From the NCBI RefSeq assembly GCF_006717075.1, contig NZ_VFQC01000001.1, positions 310,001 through 374,000 of the forward strand: a stretch of DNA of 64,000 nucleotides, written 5' to 3'. Each line of letters opens with the position of its first letter. Positions within the stretch are counted from its first letter, which is position 1. The notes below the pieces were generated by a model, which was given only the letters and a program-made list of their open reading frames with translations, made no database searches and was not told the DNA's origin. The stretch is from Haloactinospora alba. GTDB taxonomy: Bacteria; Actinomycetota; Actinomycetes; Streptosporangiales; Streptosporangiaceae. Position numbers and translations under genes: made by a program. Below, piece by piece: positions 47,988 to 56,580 of the stretch.

Positions 47988-49031
47988 ATGGCAACCACAA
48001 CGAGCGTCATGCGTTCGGAAATCGCGGACCAGTCGGAAGCGCTGCGCGCCACCGTGGACGCGCTGCTCCCGCTGACTCCGGAAATCGCGCGCCTGGCACG
48101 AGAGACCCGACAGGTCCTCTTCATCGCCCGCGGCTCCTCCGACAACGCCGCCGTGTACGGGAGCTACCTGCTGCAGGCCCACGCCGGGAGGCTGGCGACA
48201 CTGGCGTCGCCCTCCATAGCGACCACCTACGGGGCCAAGGTCGACCTTTCCGGTGTACTCGCGGTCGCCATATCCCAGTCCGGCCGCACCGAGGAGATCG
48301 TCGACACCATGCGCTGGGCGGCCGACTGCGGCGCGCGTACCGTCGGCGTCACCAACAAGGCCGGATCCCCCCTGACAGAGGCCGCTGACGTGGCGCTGGT
48401 CACACAGGCCGGAACCGAGGTGGCGGTACCCGCCACCAAGACCTACACCACCCAGCTGGCCGCGCTGGCCGTGCTCGCCCTCGGGCTGGGGGCGGAACTG
48501 GAGCCGGACGAGCTGCGCAGGGTCCCCGAGGCCATCGACGGGGTACTGGCCCAGCCCACCGACCAGCTCGACACGATCGTGGAACGCCTCGTCGGAGTGC
48601 ACGGCGCGGTGGTATCGGGCCGGGGGATGGCCTTCTCCACCGCCCTGGAGGGGGCGCTGAAGCTCAAGGAGGCCTGCTACCTGCACGCGATGGGCCTGTC
48701 CTACGCTGACCTGCTGCACGGTCCGATAGCGGTGGTGGACCGGGATACGCCGGCGCTGATCGTGGCCGCCGAGTCCAGCCCGACCCTGTCCGGAACCGTG
48801 GAGCTGGCCCGGCGCGTTACCTCCGCGGGGGCGCCGGCCTACGGGATCGGGGGCGGCGACGCCCTGGCGCAGGCGTGCGACGTGTCCGTGCCCGGACCCG
48901 ACCTGCCGGAGTGGCTGGCACCGATCGGTCTGATCCTGCCGGCGCAACTCATCACCGAACAGCTCGCGCGGCGGCTCGGCTACAACCCGGACACCCCCCG
49001 TGGCCTGGGCAAGGTAACCCAGACATCCTAG
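47988..49031 (+). CDS. SIS-domain aminosugar isomerase/deaminase (NagB-II/AgaS-like)
   Basis: 347 residues, two SIS domains without the glutaminase part of GlmS. Domain 1 has FIARGSSDNAAVYGSYLL and VAISQSGRTEEIVDTM; domain 2 has VVSGRGMAFSTALEGALKLKEACYLHAMGLSYADLLHGPIAVV. The C-terminal PRGLGKVTQTS holds the lysine region used by GlmS-type isomerases. It would turn glucosamine-6-P into fructose-6-P plus ammonia, joining amino-sugar uptake to glycolysis. No nagA deacetylase is in the window, so that step must be encoded elsewhere. It is the first gene of the plus-strand PTS operon. Confidence 0.88.
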   Translation: MATTTSVMRSEIADQSEALRATVDALLPLTPEIARLARETRQVLFIARGSSDNAAVYGSYLLQAHAGRLATLASPSIATTYGAKVDLSGVLAVAISQSGRTEEIVDTMRWAADCGARTVGVTNKAGSPLTEAADVALVTQAGTEVAVPATKTYTTQLAALAVLALGLGAELEPDELRRVPEAIDGVLAQPTDQLDTIVERLVGVHGAVVSGRGMAFSTALEGALKLKEACYLHAMGLSYADLLHGPIAVVDRDTPALIVAAESSPTLSGTVELARRVTSAGAPAYGIGGGDALAQACDVSVPGPDLPEWLAPIGLILPAQLITEQLARRLGYNPDTPRGLGKVTQTS

Positions 49032-49121
49032 GCGTCCCGCGCGCGGGCGCTTAGGCTCTGCTGTGATCCCGAAGGTTTCCACCCGCGGGCGGAAGCGCCC
49101 CGTTCGACTCTGGAGGTAGTA

Positions 49122-49358
49122 ATGGCCGACAAAGCCGCCGCCATCGTGTCCGGTCTGGGAGGCGCGGACAACATCGAGGACATCGAGGCCTGCATCACCC
49201 GGCTGCGCACCGAGGTCAGCGACGCCGGCAAGGTCGACGAGCCCGCGCTGAAAGCCGCCGGCGCCCACGGGGTGCTCGTCTCCGGCAACGTCGTCCAGGT
49301 CGTGGTGGGCCCGGAGGCCGACCAGCTGACCGACGACATCAACGACCTGATCGACTGA
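49122..49358 (+). CDS. PTS EIIB subunit, glucose/GlcNAc family
   Basis: 78 residues, a free-standing EIIB. The phosphorylated Cys24 lies in IEACITRLRTEV, and GGADNIEDIE before it and HGVLVSGNVVQVVVG after it match the EIIB-Glc fold. It passes phosphate from EIIA to the sugar in EIIC. ATG with GGAGG upstream. Confidence 0.94.
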   Translation: MADKAAAIVSGLGGADNIEDIEACITRLRTEVSDAGKVDEPALKAAGAHGVLVSGNVVQVVVGPEADQLTDDINDLID

Positions 49359-49418
49359 CACACGTCACCGGGCGCGGGCCGGAGGCGGCCCGCGCCCCCT
49401 GCCCGAGGAGGTTTACCC

Positions 49419-49865
49419 GTGCTGAAAGTGCTCTCGCCCGTCCCGGGCAGGGCCGTAGGACTGTCCGAGGTCCCCGACCCCGTCTTCGCGCAGGGCATGG
49501 TGGGGCCGGGGACAGCGGTCCAACCGACGAACGAGCCCCACGAGGCACTCGCGCCCATCACCGGAACGATCGTCAAGCTGCACCCGCACGCCTTCGCCGT
49601 GGCCGACGACGAGGGGCGGGGAGTGCTCGCGCACCTCGGCATCGACACGGTCAAGCTGGAGGGCCAGGGGTTCGAGAAACTCGCCACCGAAGGGGAGCGG
49701 ATCGAGGCGGGGACGCCGCTGGTGCGCTGGAACCCCGCCGACGTGGCGGCGCGCGAACTGTCCCCCATCGTTCCCGTCGTGGCGCTCGACGTGGCCAGCG
49801 ACGTCATCTCCCGGGCCGTGACCGGGGAAGTAGCGGCCGGCGACGTACTGTTCCAGTGGGCGTGA
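49419..49865 (+). CDS. crr: PTS EIIA (Crr-like)
   Basis: 148 residues, EIIA-Glc fold: LSPVPGRAVGLSEVPDPVF, ITGTIVKLHPHAFAV (conserved His57) and GVLAHLGIDTVKLEG with the phosphorylated His72. It takes phosphate from HPr and hands it to EIIB; in other bacteria it also signals carbon state. The stop overlaps the following HAD gene (GTGA). Confidence 0.94.
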   Translation: MLKVLSPVPGRAVGLSEVPDPVFAQGMVGPGTAVQPTNEPHEALAPITGTIVKLHPHAFAVADDEGRGVLAHLGIDTVKLEGQGFEKLATEGERIEAGTPLVRWNPADVAARELSPIVPVVALDVASDVISRAVTGEVAAGDVLFQWA

Positions 49866-50539
49866 GATTGCTCGACGACAACCGCCCACGCGCCGCACTG
49901 TTCGACCTGGACGGCACCCTGATCAACAGCGAGCCCCGCTCGCTGGCGGTATGGTCCCGACTGCTGGGAAGCTACGGCGTCGACTGTGACGAGACACGAC
50001 TGCGCCGCCTCATCGGGCGCCGGGGCGCGGACGTGTTCCGCGACGACCCCGACGTCTTCCCTTCGGGGGTTCCCTGGGAAACGCTGGTGGCCGACCTGGA
50101 GCGGATACACCGCCAACCGGACCTGCCGCCGGTGCTGCACCTGCCGGAGTCGGTGGACTTCGTCCGGAAGCTGCACGCCGAAGGCGTCCCGCTCGGCCTG
50201 GTCACCTCGGCCGGCCGGGACTGGGCACGACTGGCCCTGACCGAGCTGGGAATCGACGAGCTGTTCGCGACGCTGGTCACGGCGGCCGACGTCACGACCG
50301 GCAAACCCGACCCGCAGGGCTATGAGGCCGGGGCGCGCGCCCTAGGGTACGCGCCGGAACACGTCGTGGTGTTCGAGGACGCCCCCGCCGGAGTGGCCGC
50401 CGGCAAACGCGCCGGCATGCGCGTCGTGGGGATCACGACGACACACGAGCCCGAGACGTTGAGCAGCGCGGACCTCATCGTCGACCAACTGACCGAGGTG
50501 GACTGGCCTCGGATCGCTCCGCGAAGCCGACAGACGTAA
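49862..50539 (+). CDS. HAD-superfamily phosphatase inside the PTS operon
   Basis: 225 residues. Motif I is FDLDGTLINSEP, motif II LVTSAGRDWARLAL, the Lys motif TGKPDPQGYEAGARALG and motif IV VVFEDAPAGVAAGKRAG, as in beta-phosphoglucomutase-like or sugar-phosphatase members (cap type C1). Substrate unknown. The GTG at 49862 overlaps the crr stop, so it is co-translated with EIIA; HPr follows after 15 bases. It may dephosphorylate amino-sugar phosphates to limit their build-up. Confidence 0.9.
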   Translation: MRLLDDNRPRAALFDLDGTLINSEPRSLAVWSRLLGSYGVDCDETRLRRLIGRRGADVFRDDPDVFPSGVPWETLVADLERIHRQPDLPPVLHLPESVDFVRKLHAEGVPLGLVTSAGRDWARLALTELGIDELFATLVTAADVTTGKPDPQGYEAGARALGYAPEHVVVFEDAPAGVAAGKRAGMRVVGITTTHEPETLSSADLIVDQLTEVDWPRIAPRSRQT

Positions 50540-50554
50540 GGAAGAGGTGGACCA

Positions 50555-50812
50555 GTGGCGGAACGCTGGGTCAAAGTCGCGTCCGAGGTCGGGCTGCACG
50601 CCCGTCCCGCCGCCCAGTTCGTTGAGGCGGCGTCCACGGCCGCGGGCGACGTCACCCTGGCCAAGGGTGACTCCTCGCCCGTATCGGCCAAGAGCATCCT
50701 GGCCGTTATGGGGTTGGACGTGCGCAACGGGGACGAGATCGTGATCAGCTCCGACGGCGAGGACGCCGAGACGGTGCTGGACAGGCTGGTCGAGATCGCC
50801 AGCACGGCCTGA
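50555..50812 (+). CDS. ptsH: Phosphocarrier protein HPr
   Basis: 85 residues. His15 in VGLHARPAAQFV accepts phosphate from EI. The regulatory-serine region SAKSILAVMGL (Ser47 here) matches the Ser46 site of Gram-positive HPr. GTG start at 50555. Confidence 0.96.
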   Translation: MAERWVKVASEVGLHARPAAQFVEAASTAAGDVTLAKGDSSPVSAKSILAVMGLDVRNGDEIVISSDGEDAETVLDRLVEIASTA

Positions 50813-50823
50813 TGGGGGAGACT

Positions 50824-52506
50824 ATGGCTGATGTACTCACCGGGGTAGGGGTCAGCCCCGGAGTCGGCTACGGGCCGGTGCTGCGGTTGGCTCGGTCGGT
50901 TCCCCAACCGGACGCCGACGCGCGGCACTCCGGCGACGACACGGCGGAGATCCAACGCGCGGTCCAGGCCATGCAGGACACGGCCGACGACCTCTCCGCG
51001 CGCGGGGAGCGCGCCGGCGGTGAGGCGCGGCAGGTGCTGGACGCCCAGGCCCTGATGGCACGCGACCCGGCCCTCTCCGACGACGTGCGGCGGCGCGTCG
51101 GCGAGGGCGCAGCCGCGGAACGCGCCGTGTCCGAGGCGATGGCGGTGTACCGGGAGATGCTGGCGGGAGCCGGGGAGTACATGGCTGCCCGGGTCGCCGA
51201 CCTCGACGACGTGCGCGACCGGGTCCTCGCCCGCCTCATGGGGGTGCCCGTGCCCGGCATCCCCGAGTCGGACACCCCCTTCGTCCTCGTCGCGAACGAC
51301 CTCGCGCCGGCCGACACCGCGACCCTCGACCCCGAACTGGTCACGGGAATCGTGACCCGGGAGGGTGGCCCCACCAGCCACACCGCGATCCTCGCCCGGT
51401 CGCTGGGGCTGCCGGCCGTCGTGGCATGCCCCGGGGTAGAGAGCATCCCCGAGGGCACGCAGCTCCTGGTCGACGGCGCGAACGGTGAGGTCACGAGCGA
51501 CCCGACCGCTTCCGACGTCGAGACGCTCCGGGCGGCGGCGTCGGCCCGCGCCGCCGCGGTCGCGGAGAGCTCCGGCCCCGGCCGTACCAGGGACGGCCAT
51601 CCCGTCCCGCTGCTCGCCAACATCGGTGGACCGGCTGACCTCGGCGCCGCCGTGGCCAACGGGGCGGAGGGCGTAGGCCTGTACCGCACGGAGTTCCTGT
51701 TCCTGGACCGGGAGCACGCACCGGGCCACCAGGAGCAGGTGGACGCCTACCGGGAGGTGCTGGAGGCGTTCCCCGGCGGCAAGGTCGTCGTGCGCACCCT
51801 GGACGCCGGCTCGGACAAGCCGCTGGCGTTCCTGCCCCCGATGGGGGAGGAACCCAACCCGGCCCTGGGGGAACGGGGCATGCGCATGGGGCGCCGTGTC
51901 CCGGAGGTCACCGACGCCCAGCTGCGGGCGCTCGCCGAGGCGCAGCAGGGAACGCAGGCGCGGTTGCAGGTCATGGCGCCGATGGTGACCGACGCCGCCG
52001 ACGCGGAGTGGTTCGCCGACACGGCTGGCCGGGCCGGCATCCACGACGCGGGCGTCATGGTGGAGGTTCCCGCGGCGGCACTGCGCGCCCACCACCTCGC
52101 CGAGACCGCCGCGTTCTTCAGCATCGGCACCAACGACCTCACCCAGTACACCTGCGCCGCCGACCGCGAGATCGGTGCGCTCGGCCGGTTCCAGGACCCC
52201 TGGCAGACCGCGGTGCTGGACCTGATCGCGGCGACCGCGACGGCGGCGGGGAAAGCCGACCGGTCGTGCGGCGTGTGCGGTGAGGCCGCCGCGGACCCGG
52301 TGCTGTCCTGCGTCCTGGTCGGACTGGGAGTGACGAGCCTGTCCATGGGAGCGACAGCGTTGCCGCTGGTACGCGCCGCGCTGGCTCAGGCTACCCTGGA
52401 GCAGTGCCGCCGGGCGGGAGCCGCAGCGCTGGCGGAACGCGGTCCGGGGGAGGCCAAACGGGCGGCACGGGAACACCTTCCCGGCCTGGCGGACCTCGGG
52501 TTCTGA
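50824..52506 (+). CDS. ptsI: PTS enzyme I
   Basis: About 560 residues. It moves phosphate from phosphoenolpyruvate to HPr. N-terminal part: GVGVSPGVGYGPV and the swivel domain with active His186 in GGPTSHTAILAR. The C-terminal TIM-barrel has GIGLYRTEFLF-type motif (GVGLYRTEFLFLD), RTLDAGSDKPLAF, FFSIGTNDLTQYT, and the catalytic Cys in CGVCGEAA. I prefer the ATG at 50824 because GGGGGAG lies 4-5 bases upstream; an ATG at 50812 overlaps the HPr stop. Last gene of the PTS operon. Confidence 0.96.
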   Translation: MADVLTGVGVSPGVGYGPVLRLARSVPQPDADARHSGDDTAEIQRAVQAMQDTADDLSARGERAGGEARQVLDAQALMARDPALSDDVRRRVGEGAAAERAVSEAMAVYREMLAGAGEYMAARVADLDDVRDRVLARLMGVPVPGIPESDTPFVLVANDLAPADTATLDPELVTGIVTREGGPTSHTAILARSLGLPAVVACPGVESIPEGTQLLVDGANGEVTSDPTASDVETLRAAASARAAAVAESSGPGRTRDGHPVPLLANIGGPADLGAAVANGAEGVGLYRTEFLFLDREHAPGHQEQVDAYREVLEAFPGGKVVVRTLDAGSDKPLAFLPPMGEEPNPALGERGMRMGRRVPEVTDAQLRALAEAQQGTQARLQVMAPMVTDAADAEWFADTAGRAGIHDAGVMVEVPAAALRAHHLAETAAFFSIGTNDLTQYTCAADREIGALGRFQDPWQTAVLDLIAATATAAGKADRSCGVCGEAAADPVLSCVLVGLGVTSLSMGATALPLVRAALAQATLEQCRRAGAAALAERGPGEAKRAAREHLPGLADLGF

Positions 52507-52620
52507 CGGGGTGGCCGCCGGACGAGGGCGGCCATTCCCACCCGCCGGTTCCCGGTCCAACGGGGGTGAACCCCCGCCGCCGGGCGGGAGAACGGTCCCG
52601 TCCCACGCGAAGGAGTGCCC

Positions 52621-54279
52621 ATGGCCGCGCGACGCCGGCTCGCCCTGCTGAGTACTGTCCTCCTGCTCGTACCGGTCGGCTGCGCCGACGAGGACGGCCA
52701 GGGTCGACAGGAGGGCGGCGGCGACGGCGGAACCTCCTCCCCGGAACGCACCGCCGAACGGGTCATGGCGGACATGGACCGGGACGAGAAGATCGGCCAG
52801 CTGTTCGTCCCCACCGTCTCGGGAACGACCCCGGAGGAGAACAGCGACCTGATATCGGAGTACCACCCCGGCGGGCTGATCTACTTCCCCGAGAACCTCA
52901 CCGACACCGGGCAGATCGCGGAACTGTCCAACGGGCTGCAGGAGCTCGCCGAGGACAGCGGCGCCGGGGTTCCCCTGCTCCTGGGGGTCGACCAGGAACA
53001 GGGGACGGTGGCGCGACTGCCGGTCGGAACCCGGTTCCCGGACGCCATGGCGGTGGGAGCCACCCGCTCCACCGACCACGCCGCCGCCCTGGCGGGCACC
53101 ACGGCGGACGAACTCGCCGCGCTCGGCATCACCATGGACTACGCTCCGGTCGCCGACGTCAACGTGGACCCGGACAACCCCGTCATCGGCATCCGGTCGT
53201 TCGGTTCCGACCCGGAACTGGTGGGGCGCATGGCGGCGGCGCAGGCCCGCGCGTTCCAGGAGGGCGGGGTTGCCCCGGTGGTCAAGCACTTCCCCGGACA
53301 CGGGGACACCGACGTCGACAGTCACACCGGCCTCCCCACCGTGGACGTGTCCCGCGAGACCTGGGAGGAGCGTGACCTCCCGCCGTTCCGACAGGCGGTC
53401 GACGCCGGCGCGGACGCCGTCATGACCGCCCACGTGCTCACCCCCGGGCTGGACGGCTCCGGCGAGCCCGCGACACTGTCCCCCGAGCTGGTCAGCGGGG
53501 TGCTGCGCGACGAGCTCGGCTACGACGGTGTGGTCACCACGGACGCGCTCAACATGGACGGGGTCCGCCAGACCCACGGGGACGGGGAGATCGCGGTGCG
53601 CGCCCTGGAGGCCGGCGCCGACCAGCTGCTGATGCCGCCGGACCTGGAGACCGCCGCCACGGCGGTGCGCGACGCCGTCGAGGAGGGGCGGATCAGCCAG
53701 AAGCGGCTGGACACCTCGGTACGCCGCGTTCTCACCCTGAAGGCCGAGCGCGGACTCTACGACGCCGAGCCGGTCGATCCTGAGGCTGCGGAGGAGACGC
53801 TCGGCAGCGAGGAGCACCGGGCCGCGGCGCGCGACCTCGCCGAGGACGCCGTCACCCTGCTACGCAACGAGGACGGCACCCTCCCGCTGGAGGAGGGGGA
53901 CACAGTGCACGTGACCGGACGCGGGGCCGAGGAGATCGGCGCGCGGTTGGCCGAGGCCGGGATCGAACGCGCGGACACCGCGGCCGACGCGGACACCGTC
54001 GTGGTGGGAACCGCGGACGCCCGCGACGACACCCAGCAGCGCCGGCGTGTCACCGCAGCGGTGGAGTCGGGAACGCCGGTCGTGGTGGTGGCGCAGGCAA
54101 CCCCCTACAGTCTCGCCGAGTTCGACGGGGTCGAGGGCTACCTCGCCACCTACTCGGACGTCGGGGTGTCCCGCACGGCCGCGGCACGCGCCCTCACCGG
54201 GGAGGTGAACCCCTCCGGGAAGCTCCCCGTCGGCGTTCCCGGTGCCGACGCGGGATACGGGGACGGCCAGGGGCTGTGA
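52621..54279 (+). CDS. GH3 beta-N-acetylglucosaminidase lipoprotein
   Basis: 552 residues. The lipobox in LVPVGC gives lipidated Cys21, then a Gly/Glu-rich linker and a GH3 (NagZ-type) domain: GGLIYFPENL, KHFPGHGDTDVDSH (the His/Asp acid pair of NagZ enzymes) and VVTTDALNMDGV with the nucleophile Asp. A C-terminal alpha/beta domain (about 400-552) is present, unlike minimal NagZ. It would release GlcNAc from chitin oligomers or muropeptides outside the membrane, directly feeding the PTS encoded upstream. The ATG follows AAGGAG by 5 bases, 114 bases after ptsI. Confidence 0.9.
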   Translation: MAARRRLALLSTVLLLVPVGCADEDGQGRQEGGGDGGTSSPERTAERVMADMDRDEKIGQLFVPTVSGTTPEENSDLISEYHPGGLIYFPENLTDTGQIAELSNGLQELAEDSGAGVPLLLGVDQEQGTVARLPVGTRFPDAMAVGATRSTDHAAALAGTTADELAALGITMDYAPVADVNVDPDNPVIGIRSFGSDPELVGRMAAAQARAFQEGGVAPVVKHFPGHGDTDVDSHTGLPTVDVSRETWEERDLPPFRQAVDAGADAVMTAHVLTPGLDGSGEPATLSPELVSGVLRDELGYDGVVTTDALNMDGVRQTHGDGEIAVRALEAGADQLLMPPDLETAATAVRDAVEEGRISQKRLDTSVRRVLTLKAERGLYDAEPVDPEAAEETLGSEEHRAAARDLAEDAVTLLRNEDGTLPLEEGDTVHVTGRGAEEIGARLAEAGIERADTAADADTVVVGTADARDDTQQRRRVTAAVESGTPVVVVAQATPYSLAEFDGVEGYLATYSDVGVSRTAAARALTGEVNPSGKLPVGVPGADAGYGDGQGL

Positions 54280-54439
54280 CGCCTCCGGGAACGCCTCCCA
54301 GGAGCGAACCGGGGCGGAGACGGGTCTGATCCCGAGCCTGCGGGTGGGCGAGCGCTGTTTCGTTCCGGGATAGGCTCGGCTGTCGGCGCCCGGTTGTTCC
54401 GGGCCCGCCAGACGTCCGTGACCACGCCAGGAGTTCCGC

Positions 54440-54742
54440 ATGATCATCGAGCACGCCGAGATGCTGGTCTCAGCCGGACGGGAGGAGGAGTTCGAGGCGG
54501 CTTTCGCGCGGGGGCGGCGGATCCTCGCCCAGGCCCCGGGCTACCGCTGGTCCCGGCTCACCCGGCAGGTGGAGAACCCGGAGTCCTATCTGCTGCTGGT
54601 CGGATGGGACACCCTGGAGGACCACACCGAGGGTTTCCGCAACTCCGAGCTGTTCTCCCAGTGGCGTGCCACGGTCGGAGAGTTCTTCGTCTCCCCACCC
54701 ACCGTTACCCACTACACCGGCCAGCTCGACCCGGTGGACTGA
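54440..54742 (+). CDS. Antibiotic biosynthesis monooxygenase (ABM) domain protein
   Basis: 100 residues, ferredoxin-like dimeric fold: MIIEHAEMLVSAGREEEFEAAF, PGYRWSRLTRQVENPESYLLLVGWDTLEDHTEGFRNS, FSQWRATVGEFF. Such proteins oxidise polyketides or degrade haem, or have no known substrate. No biosynthetic genes surround it. Confidence 0.87.
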   Translation: MIIEHAEMLVSAGREEEFEAAFARGRRILAQAPGYRWSRLTRQVENPESYLLLVGWDTLEDHTEGFRNSELFSQWRATVGEFFVSPPTVTHYTGQLDPVD

Positions 54743-54745
54743 ACG

Positions 54746-54776
54746 GGCCGCCCTGCGCCACCCGCGCAGGGCGGCC
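54746..54776. terminator. Hairpin between convergent ABM and deaminase genes
   Basis: A perfect 13-base stem (54746-54758 with 54764-54776) closes a CACCC loop, 3 bases past the ABM stop. No T-tract. Confidence 0.6.
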
Positions 54777-54802
54777 GGGGATACGCGGTTCTCCCCGGTT
54801 CC

Positions 54803-55312
54803 TCACCCGGACGCGCCGGACGGGGGAACCCCGATGTCCTCGTCCCACACCTCGGGTTCGGCGGCGACGAACTCCGCCATGAGCCGGCGGCACCGCTCGT
54901 CACCCAGCACCACCACCTCGACCCCGTTGGCGGCGAGCCACTCCCGGCCGCCGGAGAACGTGCCCGCCTCGCCGACCACCACACGCGGGATCCCGAACTG
55001 CCGCACCAGACCGCTGCAGTACCAGCACGGGGACAACGTCGTCACCATGGTCGTGGTGGCGTAGGAGCGCCGGCGCCCCGCCCGGGAGAAGGCGGCCGTC
55101 TCCGCGTGCACCGCCGGGTCGCCGTCCTGCACCCGGCGGTTGCGTCCCCGCCCCAGCACCCGGCCGTGTTCGCCGACCAGTGCCGCACCGATCGGGACAC
55201 CGCCCTCGGCCCGGCCCGCGCGGGCCTCCTCCAGGGCGACCTCGAGCCACGACCGGTACTCCGCAGGGACGTCCTGCGAACCAGCGGGAGGCGGGCCGGA
55301 TGCGGCCCCCAT
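54803..55312 (-). CDS. Cytosine/guanine deaminase-like enzyme
   Basis: 169 residues, CDA fold with zinc motif HAETAAF and PCWYC. TTLSPCWYCSGLVRQFGIPRVVVGE matches yeast-type cytosine deaminases, where the Cys pair follows TTLSPC. EGGVPIGAALV precedes as usual. It would deaminate cytosine or a related base; the substrate is unproven. The ATG overlaps the Mrp stop (ATGA), so it is translated with Mrp. Confidence 0.88.
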   Translation of the reverse strand: MGAASGPPPAGSQDVPAEYRSWLEVALEEARAGRAEGGVPIGAALVGEHGRVLGRGRNRRVQDGDPAVHAETAAFSRAGRRRSYATTTMVTTLSPCWYCSGLVRQFGIPRVVVGEAGTFSGGREWLAANGVEVVVLGDERCRRLMAEFVAAEPEVWDEDIGVPPSGASG

Positions 55313-56457
55313 CAGCCGGTCGGGGTCAGGCCGAGCTGCACCCCGGACAGGCCGCGCGGTTTCCCGACCAGGCTTTCGGAGACGCCGCGCAGGGTCGTGC
55401 TCGCCTCGGCGTCGGGGTCGCTGAGGACCAGGGGTTTGCCCTCGTCGCCGCCCTCGCGCATGCGCACGTCCAGCGGAACCTGGCCCAGTACCGGAACCTG
55501 GGCGCCCAGCGAGCGGGTCAGCGCGTCAGCGACCGTCTGGCCGCCGCCCTGGCCGAAGAGGTAGGTGGGTTCGTCGCTGCCGGGCGCGAGGTAGTAGGAC
55601 ATGTTCTCGACGACGCCGGCCACCCGCTGGTGGGTCTGCAGGGCGATGGCGCCGGCGCGCTCCGCGACCTCGGCCGCGGCCTGCTGCGGCGTGGTCACCA
55701 GCAGGAGCTCCGCGTTGGGGACGAGCTGCGCCGCGGAGATGGCGATGTCACCGGTCCCGGGCGGAAGGTCCATGAGCAGGACGTCCAGGTCCCCCCAGAA
55801 GACGTCGGCCAGGAACTGCTGCAGCGCGCGGTGCAGCATCGGGCCGCGCCACACGACGGGCTGGTTGCCCTTGGTGAACATGCCCACGGAGATGACCTTG
55901 ATGTCGTGCGCCGTCGGGGGCATGATCATGTCCTCGACCTTGGTCGGGGTGTCCGAGGCGCCCAGCATGCGGGGCACGGAGTGGCCGTAGATGTCGGCGT
56001 CGACCACACCGACCTTGTGGCCCTGTTCCGCCATGGACGCGGCGAGGTTCACCGTGACGGAGGACTTGCCGACACCGCCCTTGCCGGAGGCGACCGCGAA
56101 CACGCGGGTGAGCGAGTTCGGCTTGGCGAAGGGGATCTCCTTCTCCCCCTGGTCGCCGCGGAGCTTCTGCTGCAGCGCCTTGCGCTGCTCGTCGCTCATC
56201 ACGTCCAGTTCGACCCGGACATCGGTGACACCGTCCACCTTGGACACGGCTGAACTGACGTCCTGCTCGATACGCCCCTTCATCGGGCATCCGGACACGG
56301 TGAGGTAGATGCCGACGTTGACGATGCCGCCCTCCGCGATGTCGACACTCTTGACCATGTCGAGATCGGTGATGGGGCGGTGGATTTCGGGGTCCTGGAC
56401 GGTTGCCAGGGCCGCGTTCACCTGCTCGGTGGTGGGTGTGGAGGACATGTACTCCAT
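55312..56457 (-). CDS. Mrp/NBP35-family Fe-S cluster carrier ATPase
   Basis: 381 residues (or 378 from an ATG at 56448). N-terminal MIP18-like domain (EQVNAALATVQDPEIHRPITDLDMVKSV, VSGCPMKG). The P-loop ATPase has FAVASGKGGVGKSSVTVNLA, VDADIYGHSVPRML, LLMDLPPGTGDIAISAAQ. The CPxC motif expected after VENMS in many homologues is replaced here by YYLAPGSDEP, so no bridging Fe-S site is visible. It delivers Fe-S clusters to target enzymes. The open frame continues upstream over unrelated sequence, so I start at the first sensible ATG. Confidence 0.92.
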   Translation of the reverse strand: MEYMSSTPTTEQVNAALATVQDPEIHRPITDLDMVKSVDIAEGGIVNVGIYLTVSGCPMKGRIEQDVSSAVSKVDGVTDVRVELDVMSDEQRKALQQKLRGDQGEKEIPFAKPNSLTRVFAVASGKGGVGKSSVTVNLAASMAEQGHKVGVVDADIYGHSVPRMLGASDTPTKVEDMIMPPTAHDIKVISVGMFTKGNQPVVWRGPMLHRALQQFLADVFWGDLDVLLMDLPPGTGDIAISAAQLVPNAELLLVTTPQQAAAEVAERAGAIALQTHQRVAGVVENMSYYLAPGSDEPTYLFGQGGGQTVADALTRSLGAQVPVLGQVPLDVRMREGGDEGKPLVLSDPDAEASTTLRGVSESLVGKPRGLSGVQLGLTPTG

Positions 56458-56580
56458 GGTATTAAAGGGTGCGCGCGCCAATACACGCCGCGTAGCGGGT
56501 GTGTCCGCCTCAGGACGCCATCCACCGGGTCCCGAGGCGGAGCAGTCCCGCCACACGTCCGTTCCCCAGGGAGGAACCGG

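Noticed and set aside
50320-53817. 1165-codon minus-strand open frame opposite ptsI and the GH3 gene
   Set aside because: Antisense shadow of two clear genes; no ribosome site or motif.
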